A stretch of 12,018 nucleotides of DNA from Planctomycetota bacterium (GTDB taxonomy: Bacteria > Planctomycetota > Phycisphaerae > WQYP01), in NCBI GenBank assembly GCA_021826605.1, contig JAKAZF010000027.1:1-12018 (forward strand). The letters run 5' to 3'. The notes below the pieces were generated by a model, which was given only the letters and a program-made list of their open reading frames with translations, ran no database searches and had not been told where the DNA came from. Both the position numbers and the translations under genes were made by a program. Each line of letters begins with the position of its first letter. The stretch's first letter is position 1. This document shows positions 1 through 7,008 of the stretch, in pieces.

Positions 1-43
1 TGTCGGCAGCAGGTGCAAATCCAGGTTTGCGGGAGGGACTCAT
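1..43 (-). CDS. Start of an unknown gene downstream of the AAA ATPase (partial, cut by window edge)
   Basis: On the minus strand an ATG at 43-41 overlaps the ATPase stop codon in a TGATG arrangement, and the frame stays open to the window edge (M-S-P-S-R-K-P-G-F-A-P-A-A-D). Only 14 residues are visible, so the family cannot be named. The stop/start overlap argues for translational coupling with the ATPase and therefore a shared function. ATPases of this OLD/AAA15 type are often followed by a small effector gene, for instance a TOPRIM, DUF4435, DUF4276 or RloB-like protein. That pairing is family knowledge and nothing in these 14 residues proves it. Confidence 0.5.
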   Translation of the reverse strand, partial: MSPSRKPGFAPAAD

Positions 44-1158
44 CAGCGAACCTCTATTCCGTTTCGACTGGCGATCTGCGCATGGATGAAATCGTAATTT
101 TCCGAACTGACGCTGCCGTCCTTCCCTCGATCTATCCGAATAAGCCTCAGGCTTTCCGGAGATTCCGCGAGGGCCGCCACCGCAGCATGCAGCATTTCCT
201 CATTATGGGTACTGCAACAAATTTGAATACCGCGATTCTGGCATATTTGGAAAATGGCCCGCCAGAGATTTTCCATGGCGTTGTGGTGCAGACCGGCGTC
301 GATATCATCAACGATGATGAGTTTTGGACCGTTTGTAACCAAGCCTGTTGCGATCAAGCAGGCTCGGCAAAACCCGTCGCCAAGCAGGGATATGGACAAG
401 CGTTTTGGCCCACCGACGTCGGCAAGGAGAATAGTTTGACCGCCCAGAAAACCGACCTGAATGGATTTGCACCGCGGCTCGATTGCCCGAATCACTTGAA
501 GAAACGGTTGTTCCTCTCCGGCTTCAGTAATCCTGGTAATTGCTTCCGCTGTTTCCAGTACGCTGCTTGCTCGCCGACCCTGGATGTAAAACACACCCAG
601 TGCCCGGGGTACGTTCTGAACTACCCCTTGTAAACCAACTGGAACCAATGTCGCACTCGCCATGGCCGAAGTTCCTTCTTCGTCAGTAAAATGGTAACTG
701 ACTCCGGCGATTTTATTTCCGTCAGCGAAAGGAAGTTCGGCTGATCGACGAAAAGTAGCGGCCGCGCCTTCGATCTCCTGCATTGTGCCTGTCACCGATT
801 TCGTGTTAAATTCCGGCTCGTTAAGGCGGGAGATATCCGATTGCTGCCCCGTAATCGACAGCCGCTGGATCCCCTTCTCGGTAGCAGCTGACAACTTTAT
901 CTCGATCCCGGAATTAAGCTCACGGAAAAACGAGCGCAGCGGATAATCAACCTGGATATTCATCGGCCTCATTTCGCGCCATGCAGCCAAATTGGAAAGC
1001 AGGTGAGGATTGCCCGGTGAGCCAAGAACGGCCAATGCCTCAAGCACGCTGGTCTTGCCCGATCCGTTGCTTCCCACGAAGATATTAATGGTACTGAAGT
1101 CAGTGATTTCAAGACGTTTTAACCCCCGGAAGTTTTCTATTTTGATCGACTTCAGCAT
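43..1158 (-). CDS. OLD/AAA15-type (RecF/SMC-like) ATPase, possible defence-system ATPase
   Basis: This is an ABC-like ATPase of the AAA15/AAA21 group with no nuclease domain in the chain. The start at 1158 gives 371 residues opening M-L-K-S-I-K-I-E-N-F-R-G-L, the usual N-terminus of the family. An AGGAG lies 7 bases upstream of it; the adjacent ATG at 1161 is also possible, and the frame is open to 1188. In the numbering from 1158, Walker A is GSNGSGKTS (residues 29-37), a signature-like SLLGDG sits near 257-262, Walker B is LIIVDDIDAGLHH (280-292) and the H-switch is STHNEE (316-321). The Walker B acidic pair is D-D rather than the common D-E, so the catalytic position carries Asp. The gene lies 250 bases after mfd, so it is probably a separate unit. 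Its stop overlaps the next gene. Such ATPases act with partner effectors in anti-phage and abortive-infection systems. The fold is secure, the role inferred. Confidence 0.88.
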   Translation of the reverse strand: MLKSIKIENFRGLKRLEITDFSTINIFVGSNGSGKTSVLEALAVLGSPGNPHLLSNLAAWREMRPMNIQVDYPLRSFFRELNSGIEIKLSAATEKGIQRLSITGQQSDISRLNEPEFNTKSVTGTMQEIEGAAATFRRSAELPFADGNKIAGVSYHFTDEEGTSAMASATLVPVGLQGVVQNVPRALGVFYIQGRRASSVLETAEAITRITEAGEEQPFLQVIRAIEPRCKSIQVGFLGGQTILLADVGGPKRLSISLLGDGFCRACLIATGLVTNGPKLIIVDDIDAGLHHNAMENLWRAIFQICQNRGIQICCSTHNEEMLHAAVAALAESPESLRLIRIDRGKDGSVSSENYDFIHAQIASRNGIEVR

Positions 1159-1311
1159 CATGGTGCTCCTGTGGGTACTACTCTTCACATTGGATCAACC
1201 GTCAGCAACTTCTGACAGGGACACACGCTTCGCTAAATCAATTATAACCGAACGTCCCCCGGTGCGCCTGACCACAATATTGATTGCAGTATTCCCGCAT
1301 GATGTAGCATA

Positions 1312-1355
1312 CTGTCGCAGGCGTACGCCTGTCACTCAAAGCCACGATGCGACAG
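1312..1355. repeat. Nested inverted repeats in the mfd-ATPase spacer
   Basis: A perfect 14-bp palindrome, CAGGCGTACGCCTG, covers 1318-1331. It overlaps the left arm of a second inverted repeat, CTGTCGCA (1312-1319) and TGCGACAG (1348-1355). The two foldings exclude each other at the shared bases. No T-run follows on either strand, so this is not a textbook intrinsic terminator. It may be an operator, or a 3' structure behind mfd. Confidence 0.4.
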
Positions 1356-1410
1356 GAAATCAATACGCCCATGCAGGACCTGTTACCCGAAAGCGACACA
1401 TTTTACGCCG

Positions 1411-4400
1411 CTAAAGTGGCGGGTTGGCCAACAGGTTTCGTAGAACATTTAACAGCGTTTGGCCTTCAAAATAATTGGGGGGCAGCCGCAGGTGAATGGC
1501 TTTCTGATCGACCGGACGCAGCGATCCCGGCGACTTGCTTAATAGCGGTCCCAGCTTGGAGATATCCTGCATGGCAAAGACCAGATCCGGCGGTTGGCTC
1601 ATCAGGTTGGTGATCGTCCATGCGGCGGCCAGCACGCGTAATTCGGTAAGTTGGAAAAGTGTTTCCGCGGCTTTGGGCAATGGGCCGAAGGCGTCGATGA
1701 TGTCTTTTCGCAACGCTTCAATAATCTCCATCGAGTGGCACCGTGACAATCGGCGGTAGAGTTCCATACGCTGCTTTTCCGCCATGATATACGTGCGCGG
1801 AAAACTTCCGGAAATACCGATGTCAATGTTGACCTCCGGTGGCCGGTCAATGGGTTGATTTTTCACCCGTTTGACCGCTTCTTCCAGCAACTGGCAATAG
1901 AGTTCATACCCTACGGCGGCAATATGGCCAGACTGCTCATCACCCAGCAGATTGCCCGCGCCGCGAATTTCCAGATCGCGCAAGGCGATTTTGAACCCCG
2001 CACCCAGTGAGGCGTATTCCTCCATCGCTTTGAGCCGCTTAGCCGCCGATTCGCTTAACGCTTTATTTTCGCTGATTACCAGGTAACAATAGGCGCGGTG
2101 TCGCGAGCGGCCCACGCGGCCCCGCAACTGGTGCAGATCGCTTAATCCAAAATTTTCCGCCTCATGAATGAAAATGGTATTGGCGGTGGGAATGTCCAGT
2201 CCGCTTTCAATAATGGTTGTGGAAACCAGAATATCCGCTTCCCGCTTTACAAACGTGTGCATGACCTGTTCAAGTTCATGGTCCGGCATTTGGCCATGCC
2301 CAATGACGATCCGGGCATTGGGTACCAGCCGCCGTATTTTGTCCGCCACAGATTCAATGTTCCATACGCGGTTATGCACAAAATAAATCTGCCCGTCGCG
2401 TGCCAGCTCGCGCTCCAGCGCCTGTTTGATTCTGGCGCTTTCCCATCCCATTACCTCCGTCACGACGCTGCGCCGATCACGCGGCGGTGTGGAGAGATTA
2501 GAAATATCCCGTATGCCCAGCAAGCTCATGTGCAAGGTGCGGGGAATGGGTGTCGCGGTCATGGTCAGGACGTCCACGGTCAGCCGCAATTTTTTCAAGC
2601 GTTCTTTATTTTCCACCCCGAAGCGCTGCTCTTCATCAATAACCACCAGCCCAAGGTCGGCGAACTGTACATCTTTGCTGATCAACCGATGCGTGCCGAT
2701 AAGAACATCCACCTTGCCTTTGCGTGTGCGATCCAGAATGTCATGAATCTGGCTGTTGGTTTTAAAACGCGATACGCTTTCAACAATAAAGGGATACCCC
2801 GCCATACGCTGACGAAAAGTCTCTTCATGCTGTTCCACCAGCACGGTGGTGGGAGCCAGCACGGCAACCTGTTTGCCGCCCTCACAGACTTTAAACGCGC
2901 TGCGGATCGCCAACTCCGTTTTGCCGTAGCCCACGTCCCCGCATAACAGGCGATCCATGGGCCGTTTTTTTTGCAAATCTTCCTTGATTTCCGCGATGCA
3001 GCGCAACTGATCTTCCGTGGCTTGAAACGCGAATGAATTTTCAAATTCCTTCATATCGGTGGTGTCCGCACCGTAGGCAAAGCCCGGAAATTCCTCCCTG
3101 GCCGCCTGCACTTCCAGCATGTCGGCCGCCATTTTCTCAACCGCTTCCGAAGCCTTTTCCTTTTGTTTATTCCAGCTTGTGCCGCCTAATACAGACAGTG
3201 GCGGCCGGCCTTGTGCGCCGCCGACATATTTCTGCACCAGATGAATCTGCGTGATCGGTACATGCAGCACCGCCTCGCGGGCAAATACCAGCGTCATGTA
3301 TTCCGCTTGCCGACCATCGCGCGCCAACGTGGTCATGGCGGTAAACTGCGCAATGCCATGATTCACATGCACCACATAATCACCTGCCTGCAAATCAAGA
3401 AAGTGATCAATCGGCCGGGCACCCTGAATGGCCCGCAGGCGTCGCCGCTGATGATAGCGATGAAACAATTCATGGTGTGCCACCATAATCAGCCAGTGCT
3501 GCTGATCGGTGGGTGTATGATCCGCACCGGTCTTTTTTTCCGTTACACCGGTAAGCTGCCAGCGAAAGCCCACCGCCAGATCACCTACGGGAATGGAAAT
3601 TTTATCCAGCACTTCCGGATGTTTGACATGGATCAGATCGGTTAATCGCGTGCGCTCGGAAGGATTCTGGCACACGACAAACACCTGATTATCCGCAGCC
3701 AGGGCTGCCAATTCAGCCAGTGCCGCATCTGGTTCTGTATCAAATTGTTCCACCGAGCGACACGGCAGATCAATGGTGGTGCGATCATCACGACCAAACT
3801 GCCTTATTTGCGCCCACGCAAAATTCTGCGCCAGACGAAAAATCGCCTCCGCCGGATAAATGCCCCGGCCATCCGGCAGACGATCCATGTAACTGCGGCC
3901 CTGCTCCTGGATTTCCTGCGGCTCAATCAGCCAGATAACCGTTTCCTCCGGCAACGCCGAAATAAAATTGACCGTCTGGTCTTTCGGCCAGGTGGCCTGC
4001 TTTTCCAAAGCGCTGATACGCAGAAGCTCGATCGGATCCGTCGGCCCCAGCGTTTCAGGATCAAAACTGTGAATACGTTCAATTTGATCGCCGAAAAAAT
4101 CAAGGCGGGCCGGTTGCTGGCGTCCCGCAGCCCAGACATCCAGAATATCGCCGCGCACGGAAAAATCGCCCGGATTTTCCACAGCTTCCAAGCGGGAATA
4201 TCCATTTCCCGATAGCCATTGAACCAGCCCATCGCGATCCATTTTTCCGCCCGGCACCAGGGAAATCAGTTGCTTGGCCAGCAGGTCAGGATTGGGGCAT
4301 GGCTGCATTAACGCCTGAATGGGCGCAACGTAAAAATCCGCAGTTTTCCCTGAGCCAAGATCCGCCAGCAGAGCCAGGCGTTCCGCGATCAGTTCATGGG

Positions 4401-4695
4401 AAATGCTGGATTCACCGGGCAGCACTTCGAATGCCGGAAAGAGACGCGCCGTGCAACCCGGTCGGAAAAATTCCAGTTGATCAATCGCATCATCGGCATC
4501 ATCCAGGTGCGCTGTGACAATCAGCACACTGCGTTGCATGTGCGCCTGTATCGCAGCCGCGGCCGCCAAAGCGCAGGACCCCCATTGCCCCGTAGCACCG
4601 ACGTAGCGGTTGCGGGACAGTTCATCAACCATACGCGCAATAACCGGCGATTCCGCCATACCGCGCAGGATGTCGGAAAGGACAGACTTGTCCAT
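1411..4695 (-). CDS. mfd: Transcription-repair coupling factor Mfd
   Basis: Mfd recognises RNA polymerase stalled at DNA damage, pushes it off with its translocase and recruits UvrA for nucleotide excision repair. The 1094-residue chain has the full domain order. First comes a UvrB-like N-terminal region (about 30-250) whose Walker A is degenerate (G-A-T-G-Q-W-G-S, no GKT). Next are the CarD-like RNA polymerase interaction domain with QAGDYVVHVNHGIAQF (436-451) and a relay helix around 505-545. The RecG-like translocase carries GDVGYGKTE (586-594), IDEEQRFG (686-693), TMTATPIPRT (711-720) and QLRGRVGRS (856-864). The C-terminal autoinhibitory domain runs from about 930 to 1090. It is a little shorter than E. 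coli Mfd and looks intact. Its ATG shares its A with the mazF stop (TAATG), so it probably relies on translation from mazF, though an internal promoter cannot be excluded. Confidence 0.98.
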   Translation of the reverse strand: MDKSVLSDILRGMAESPVIARMVDELSRNRYVGATGQWGSCALAAAAAIQAHMQRSVLIVTAHLDDADDAIDQLEFFRPGCTARLFPAFEVLPGESSISHELIAERLALLADLGSGKTADFYVAPIQALMQPCPNPDLLAKQLISLVPGGKMDRDGLVQWLSGNGYSRLEAVENPGDFSVRGDILDVWAAGRQQPARLDFFGDQIERIHSFDPETLGPTDPIELLRISALEKQATWPKDQTVNFISALPEETVIWLIEPQEIQEQGRSYMDRLPDGRGIYPAEAIFRLAQNFAWAQIRQFGRDDRTTIDLPCRSVEQFDTEPDAALAELAALAADNQVFVVCQNPSERTRLTDLIHVKHPEVLDKISIPVGDLAVGFRWQLTGVTEKKTGADHTPTDQQHWLIMVAHHELFHRYHQRRRLRAIQGARPIDHFLDLQAGDYVVHVNHGIAQFTAMTTLARDGRQAEYMTLVFAREAVLHVPITQIHLVQKYVGGAQGRPPLSVLGGTSWNKQKEKASEAVEKMAADMLEVQAAREEFPGFAYGADTTDMKEFENSFAFQATEDQLRCIAEIKEDLQKKRPMDRLLCGDVGYGKTELAIRSAFKVCEGGKQVAVLAPTTVLVEQHEETFRQRMAGYPFIVESVSRFKTNSQIHDILDRTRKGKVDVLIGTHRLISKDVQFADLGLVVIDEEQRFGVENKERLKKLRLTVDVLTMTATPIPRTLHMSLLGIRDISNLSTPPRDRRSVVTEVMGWESARIKQALERELARDGQIYFVHNRVWNIESVADKIRRLVPNARIVIGHGQMPDHELEQVMHTFVKREADILVSTTIIESGLDIPTANTIFIHEAENFGLSDLHQLRGRVGRSRHRAYCYLVISENKALSESAAKRLKAMEEYASLGAGFKIALRDLEIRGAGNLLGDEQSGHIAAVGYELYCQLLEEAVKRVKNQPIDRPPEVNIDIGISGSFPRTYIMAEKQRMELYRRLSRCHSMEIIEALRKDIIDAFGPLPKAAETLFQLTELRVLAAAWTITNLMSQPPDLVFAMQDISKLGPLLSKSPGSLRPVDQKAIHLRLPPNYFEGQTLLNVLRNLLANPPL

Positions 4696-5087
4696 TACCC
4701 ACCATCATCTTCCATCATTGCCAGCAGCCGATCCAACGCATCCTCAACAAACTCCGGGGATGCTTTGCCGGCATAGGCGGCGGATCGTGCCCGCCAGTCG
4801 ATCTGGCGAACCGCATCACAAAACAGGATTCCCGCTCCGCTGGGATTATTACATGTCGGAGGGATAAATCCGGACGGAATCACTTTCGTATTTCCATAAC
4901 GCGGATGCGATTCGGGTTTGAATTTGCTTGTGCCGATTAACGCGATTGCCATTCCGGTTTTTTTCTGATAAGCCAGCGGGCTAAGGACCAGTGCGAAATG
5001 TGCGCCGGCGGTCTCATGTCCGGCCGACGGGGAAGCCCGGAAGTGGATGAAGTCACCGCGTTTTGGAAAATAGGTGTTATGCCTCAC
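4695..5087 (-). CDS. mazF: MazF/PemK-family toxin (putative mRNA interferase)
   Basis: This is a 130-residue protein of the MazF/PemK/ChpB family, ribosome-independent endoribonucleases that cut mRNA when freed from their antitoxin. Family landmarks are PKRGDFIHF (8-16), GHETAGAHFALVLSP (23-37), KTGM (43-46), IGTSK (51-55) and DAVRQIDWRAR (91-101). The last is the strongly conserved C-terminal block, usually DQVKSLDWRAR. The start is GTG at 5087 and overlaps the mazE stop as GTGA. The stop overlaps the mfd start. One oddity: aligned by eye to E. coli MazF, catalytic Arg29 in the block GHRPA falls on His30 here (GAHFA), while the Thr of the following strand is kept (T53). There is also extra sequence around 56-82 where MazF is shorter. 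The family is sure; activity is uncertain. Confidence 0.9.
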   Translation of the reverse strand: MRHNTYFPKRGDFIHFRASPSAGHETAGAHFALVLSPLAYQKKTGMAIALIGTSKFKPESHPRYGNTKVIPSGFIPPTCNNPSGAGILFCDAVRQIDWRARSAAYAGKASPEFVEDALDRLLAMMEDDGG

Positions 5088-5320
5088 AGAATTTCCCTGC
5101 CCACCGGCGGAAAATCCAGTTGTTGTGGCAGCTTGGTATAATTTTGCAGCACATCTTTGAGCTTGTGCCGGCTGCGGTGTCGCGGCTGAGCATCCACGAC
5201 CTGAAGACCATCAATGCGAACCGTAGTACCGTCCACAATCGTGTGGGCTACGGTAAATGATTTGGGCAGCCGCAGCCCCAGACTGTTGCCCCACCGCCGA
5301 ACTTTTACCACCATTGGCAT
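5084..5320 (-). CDS. mazE: MazE-family antitoxin (AbrB/SpoVT-type DNA-binding)
   Basis: This 78-residue antitoxin would neutralise the MazF made from the overlapping downstream gene. The N-terminal half (VVKVRRWGNSLGLRLPKSF, 4-22) is the swapped-hairpin AbrB/MazE DNA-binding fold. The C-terminal tail ends FPPVGREIL (70-78), matching the GPPVGKEVW-like toxin-binding tail of MazE proteins. The ATG at 5320 has a GGGG-rich ribosome binding site (5329-5332) at 8 bases. A second ATG two codons later is less well placed. Family members repress their own promoter together with the toxin, and an imperfect palindrome sits right upstream. It is the first gene of a mazE-mazF-mfd run. Confidence 0.92.
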   Translation of the reverse strand: MPMVVKVRRWGNSLGLRLPKSFTVAHTIVDGTTVRIDGLQVVDAQPRHRSRHKLKDVLQNYTKLPQQLDFPPVGREIL

Positions 5321-5336
5321 TGGAAAAACCCCTTTA

Positions 5337-5376
5337 GCTATACAAAATGATACATAGCCCGGCCCCGCAAAGTCAA
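5337..5376 (-). promoter_or_regulatory. Predicted promoter and operator of mazEF(-mfd)
   Basis: On the minus strand TTGACT (5376-5371) is followed after 18 bases by TATCAT (5352-5347). This places the start about 20 bases before mazE. An imperfect inverted repeat with arms GCTAT (5337-5341) and ATAGC (5354-5358) covers the -10 box, as expected for autorepression by a MazE/MazF complex. The boxes are seen; their use is inferred. Confidence 0.5.
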
Positions 5377-5395
5377 GTCGTGCGTCACGTCGGAG

Positions 5396-6214
5396 CTAAG
5401 ACGTTTGACTACTGGTAGCGGCCGTATCATCGGGAGCTTTAGCGGCGGTTGTGGAGGTGTGCTGCCGCAGGTAGTTGCTGAAGCTTTGTGAAAGCGTCAC
5501 GAAATCCGAGGGGATCATCAGAACTGTCGTGCTGTTATTCTCTGCGCCCACTTCCGTTACCATCTGCATACGTCGCAGTTCGATGGCAACCGGATTATTG
5601 GCCATCTGCTGGGCAGCGTCGCTTAGCTTTTTCGAGGCCTCCAGTTCCGCCTCCGCCTTGATAATACGGGCACGCTTTTCACGTATCGCCTCGGCCTGCA
5701 TGGCCATGACCTGCTGCATGGCTTCAGGCAATTCAACATCTTTCATTTCAAAGCGTTCAACGGTGATTCCCCATGGTACCGTTGAACTAATCATATTTTC
5801 ACGCAACAGGCCGTTGATCTTGTCCCGCTCCTGCAACACTTCATCAAGGTCGTGGCGACCGATGATATTTCTCAGGCTTGTCAATGCCAATTGATAGACG
5901 GCGGACGATGCGTCAGTGACCTCAATAACCGCCTTCGACGATTCGGTAATCCGGTACCAAAGCACAGCGTTGACGCGAATGGTTACGCTGTCGCGCGTAA
6001 TGGTCTGCTGCTGTTCAGCGGAAACCGTGCGTGTACGGGTGTCAATCGTGACGGATCGGTCAATGCCCAGCGGCAAAATCCAATACAGCCCGGGCCCACG
6101 CAAGCCAATGTACCGGCCCAGACGAAACACAACACCGCGCTGGTATTCCTGGGCAATTCGGACCCCGGTCAGCAGAATCAGGGCGATAAATGCGATAATG
6201 ATTAGCAGTATCAT
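5396..6214 (-). CDS. Slipin (stomatin/band 7, SPFH-domain membrane protein)
   Basis: This 272-residue SPFH protein assembles into ring- or cage-like oligomers in the membrane and is thought to organise membrane microdomains and regulate membrane proteases. Residues 1-18 are a hydrophobic anchor. The band 7 domain begins EYQRGVVFRLGRY (23-35) followed by GLRGPGLYWILP (37-48), and covers about 22-190. An Ala/Glu-rich coiled coil follows (about 171-204). The tail 250-272 is low-complexity Thr/Ser/Ala. Length and order fit prokaryotic slipins. The start at 6214 has GAGG a few bases upstream. The usual partner NfeD is absent here: the neighbours are mazE, 75 bases downstream on the same strand, and the divergent HEPN region. 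Function beyond membrane scaffolding cannot be read from sequence. Confidence 0.93.
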   Translation of the reverse strand: MILLIIIAFIALILLTGVRIAQEYQRGVVFRLGRYIGLRGPGLYWILPLGIDRSVTIDTRTRTVSAEQQQTITRDSVTIRVNAVLWYRITESSKAVIEVTDASSAVYQLALTSLRNIIGRHDLDEVLQERDKINGLLRENMISSTVPWGITVERFEMKDVELPEAMQQVMAMQAEAIREKRARIIKAEAELEASKKLSDAAQQMANNPVAIELRRMQMVTEVGAENNSTTVLMIPSDFVTLSQSFSNYLRQHTSTTAAKAPDDTAATSSQTS

Positions 6215-6240
6215 AAGGCCTCATATATAACATACTGGGC

Positions 6241-6249
6241 ATCATACCA
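6241..6249 (-). promoter_or_regulatory. Possible extended -10 promoter of the slipin gene
   Basis: The minus strand carries TGGTATGAT (6249-6241), an extended -10 form (TG, one base, TATGAT), about 27 bases before the slipin ATG. No clear -35 box lies at the right distance. Suggestive only. Confidence 0.3.
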
Positions 6250-6355
6250 GCCGGATTCATCTATTAATTGCGATTGCAAGACTAAGCCCAAAGTCAGCCG
6301 CCGTCAATTCCAGAATGGGCGTTCCTAAGAAAGCTTCACTGAGAGAGCTTCACAG

Positions 6356-6550
6356 ATGGCGTTGAGCTTAAAAAAGGCGATTTACGATAGAAATGGAACT
6401 CCATTGCGCCAAGCGTTATTATTAGCGGACAATATCGGCGGAGTATATGCGATGCGTGGCTGTTCAACGATGTGCCTCTGATGCAGTACCTCCATCGGCG
6501 GAGAACACCCGCGACGGCCTGCAGCATCGAAAGGAAAGGCGGTGGCATGA
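6356..6550 (+). pseudogene. Possible short broken gene upstream of the HEPN gene
   Basis: An ATG at 6356 opens 41 codons that read like protein (…L-K-K-A-I-Y-D…P-L-R-Q-A-L-L-L-A-D-N-I-G-G-V-Y-A-M) and ends in TGA at 6479-6481. Just before that stop the -1 frame continues plausibly as WLFNDVPLMQYLHRR (from 6457). The remaining frame ends RRPAASKGKAVA with a stop at 6548-6550 that overlaps the HEPN start as ATGA, the junction expected of an operon. Joining these pieces needs one lost base near 6450-6457 and one extra base near 6505-6512. The result would be about 64 residues with no family I recognise. This could be over-reading: no stretch here is long enough to be sure. If it is rejected, the 330 bases between the slipin and HEPN genes hold only the possible slipin promoter. 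Confidence 0.3.
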
Positions 6551-7008
6551 AAGTTGGCGAATCCGATTATCGGAAGGGCGCGAAACAGCGACTGGCGGAA
6601 GCGGGAGTTTTATTGCGCGCCGGGAATTCTTCCGGAAGCGTTTATTTGGCGGGACGCGCGGTCGAGGGAATGCTCCGCGCGTTGATCTGGCGGCAGGACT
6701 CGGGGTACGCGACCGGGAAAACTCCCTTGGACACCGGCCACGACCTGCGCGAACTGCTGAAGTTGGCGGAAAACCTTGGAATCATGGCTGCTTATTCCGA
6801 CCGCCGCTTGTTAAAAGACGATGTTCAGATGATTGCGCGACTCTGGTTGAACAACACGCGGTTTATTCCCGATAGGAAGTTGCATGGTCATTGGTACAAT
6901 ATAGGCGAGTTGAATAACCGGCGGAAGTTGGAGCGGGCTTCAAGTGAATTTTACGATGCTTGCTCGGCAGTTATTAAAGGATGCGAGGTTATATGCAACG
7001 ATCTATGA
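6547..7008 (+). CDS. HEPN-domain protein
   Basis: This is a 153-residue, mostly helical protein of the HEPN superfamily, which includes RNases and toxin subunits and often pairs with a small partner protein. Typical marks are SVYLAGRAVEGMLRAL (31-46, the A-V-E helix), GHDLREL (64-70) and a later helix with LWLNNTRF (99-106). The string R110-K-L-H-G-H115 fits the R-x4-6-H pattern of catalytic HEPN domains, but its placement should be checked by alignment. The frame is open back to 6472. I chose ATG 6547 because a GGAAAGG-rich stretch precedes it, the HEPN fold begins right after it, and it forms an ATGA overlap with the possible upstream frame. Its stop overlaps the region of the broken downstream gene. 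No nucleotidyltransferase (MNT) gene is visible nearby, so this is not a plain HEPN-MNT pair. It diverges from the slipin gene. Confidence 0.8.
   Translation: MKVGESDYRKGAKQRLAEAGVLLRAGNSSGSVYLAGRAVEGMLRALIWRQDSGYATGKTPLDTGHDLRELLKLAENLGIMAAYSDRRLLKDDVQMIARLWLNNTRFIPDRKLHGHWYNIGELNNRRKLERASSEFYDACSAVIKGCEVICNDL

Noticed and set aside
43..633. Plus-strand frame 13-633 opposite the ATPase
   Set aside because: Antisense to a gene with clear Walker and switch motifs; the peptide has no recognisable features.
1241..1246. TATAAT on the minus strand upstream of the ATPase as its promoter
   Set aside because: No acceptable -35 box at 16-19 bases and no extended -10. It is kept only as a weak possibility.
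2164..2946. Long plus-strand frame opposite mfd, and similar frames at 3211-3645 and 3745-4215
   Set aside because: They are shadows of mfd, which is intact with all motifs. The shadow peptides show no family features.
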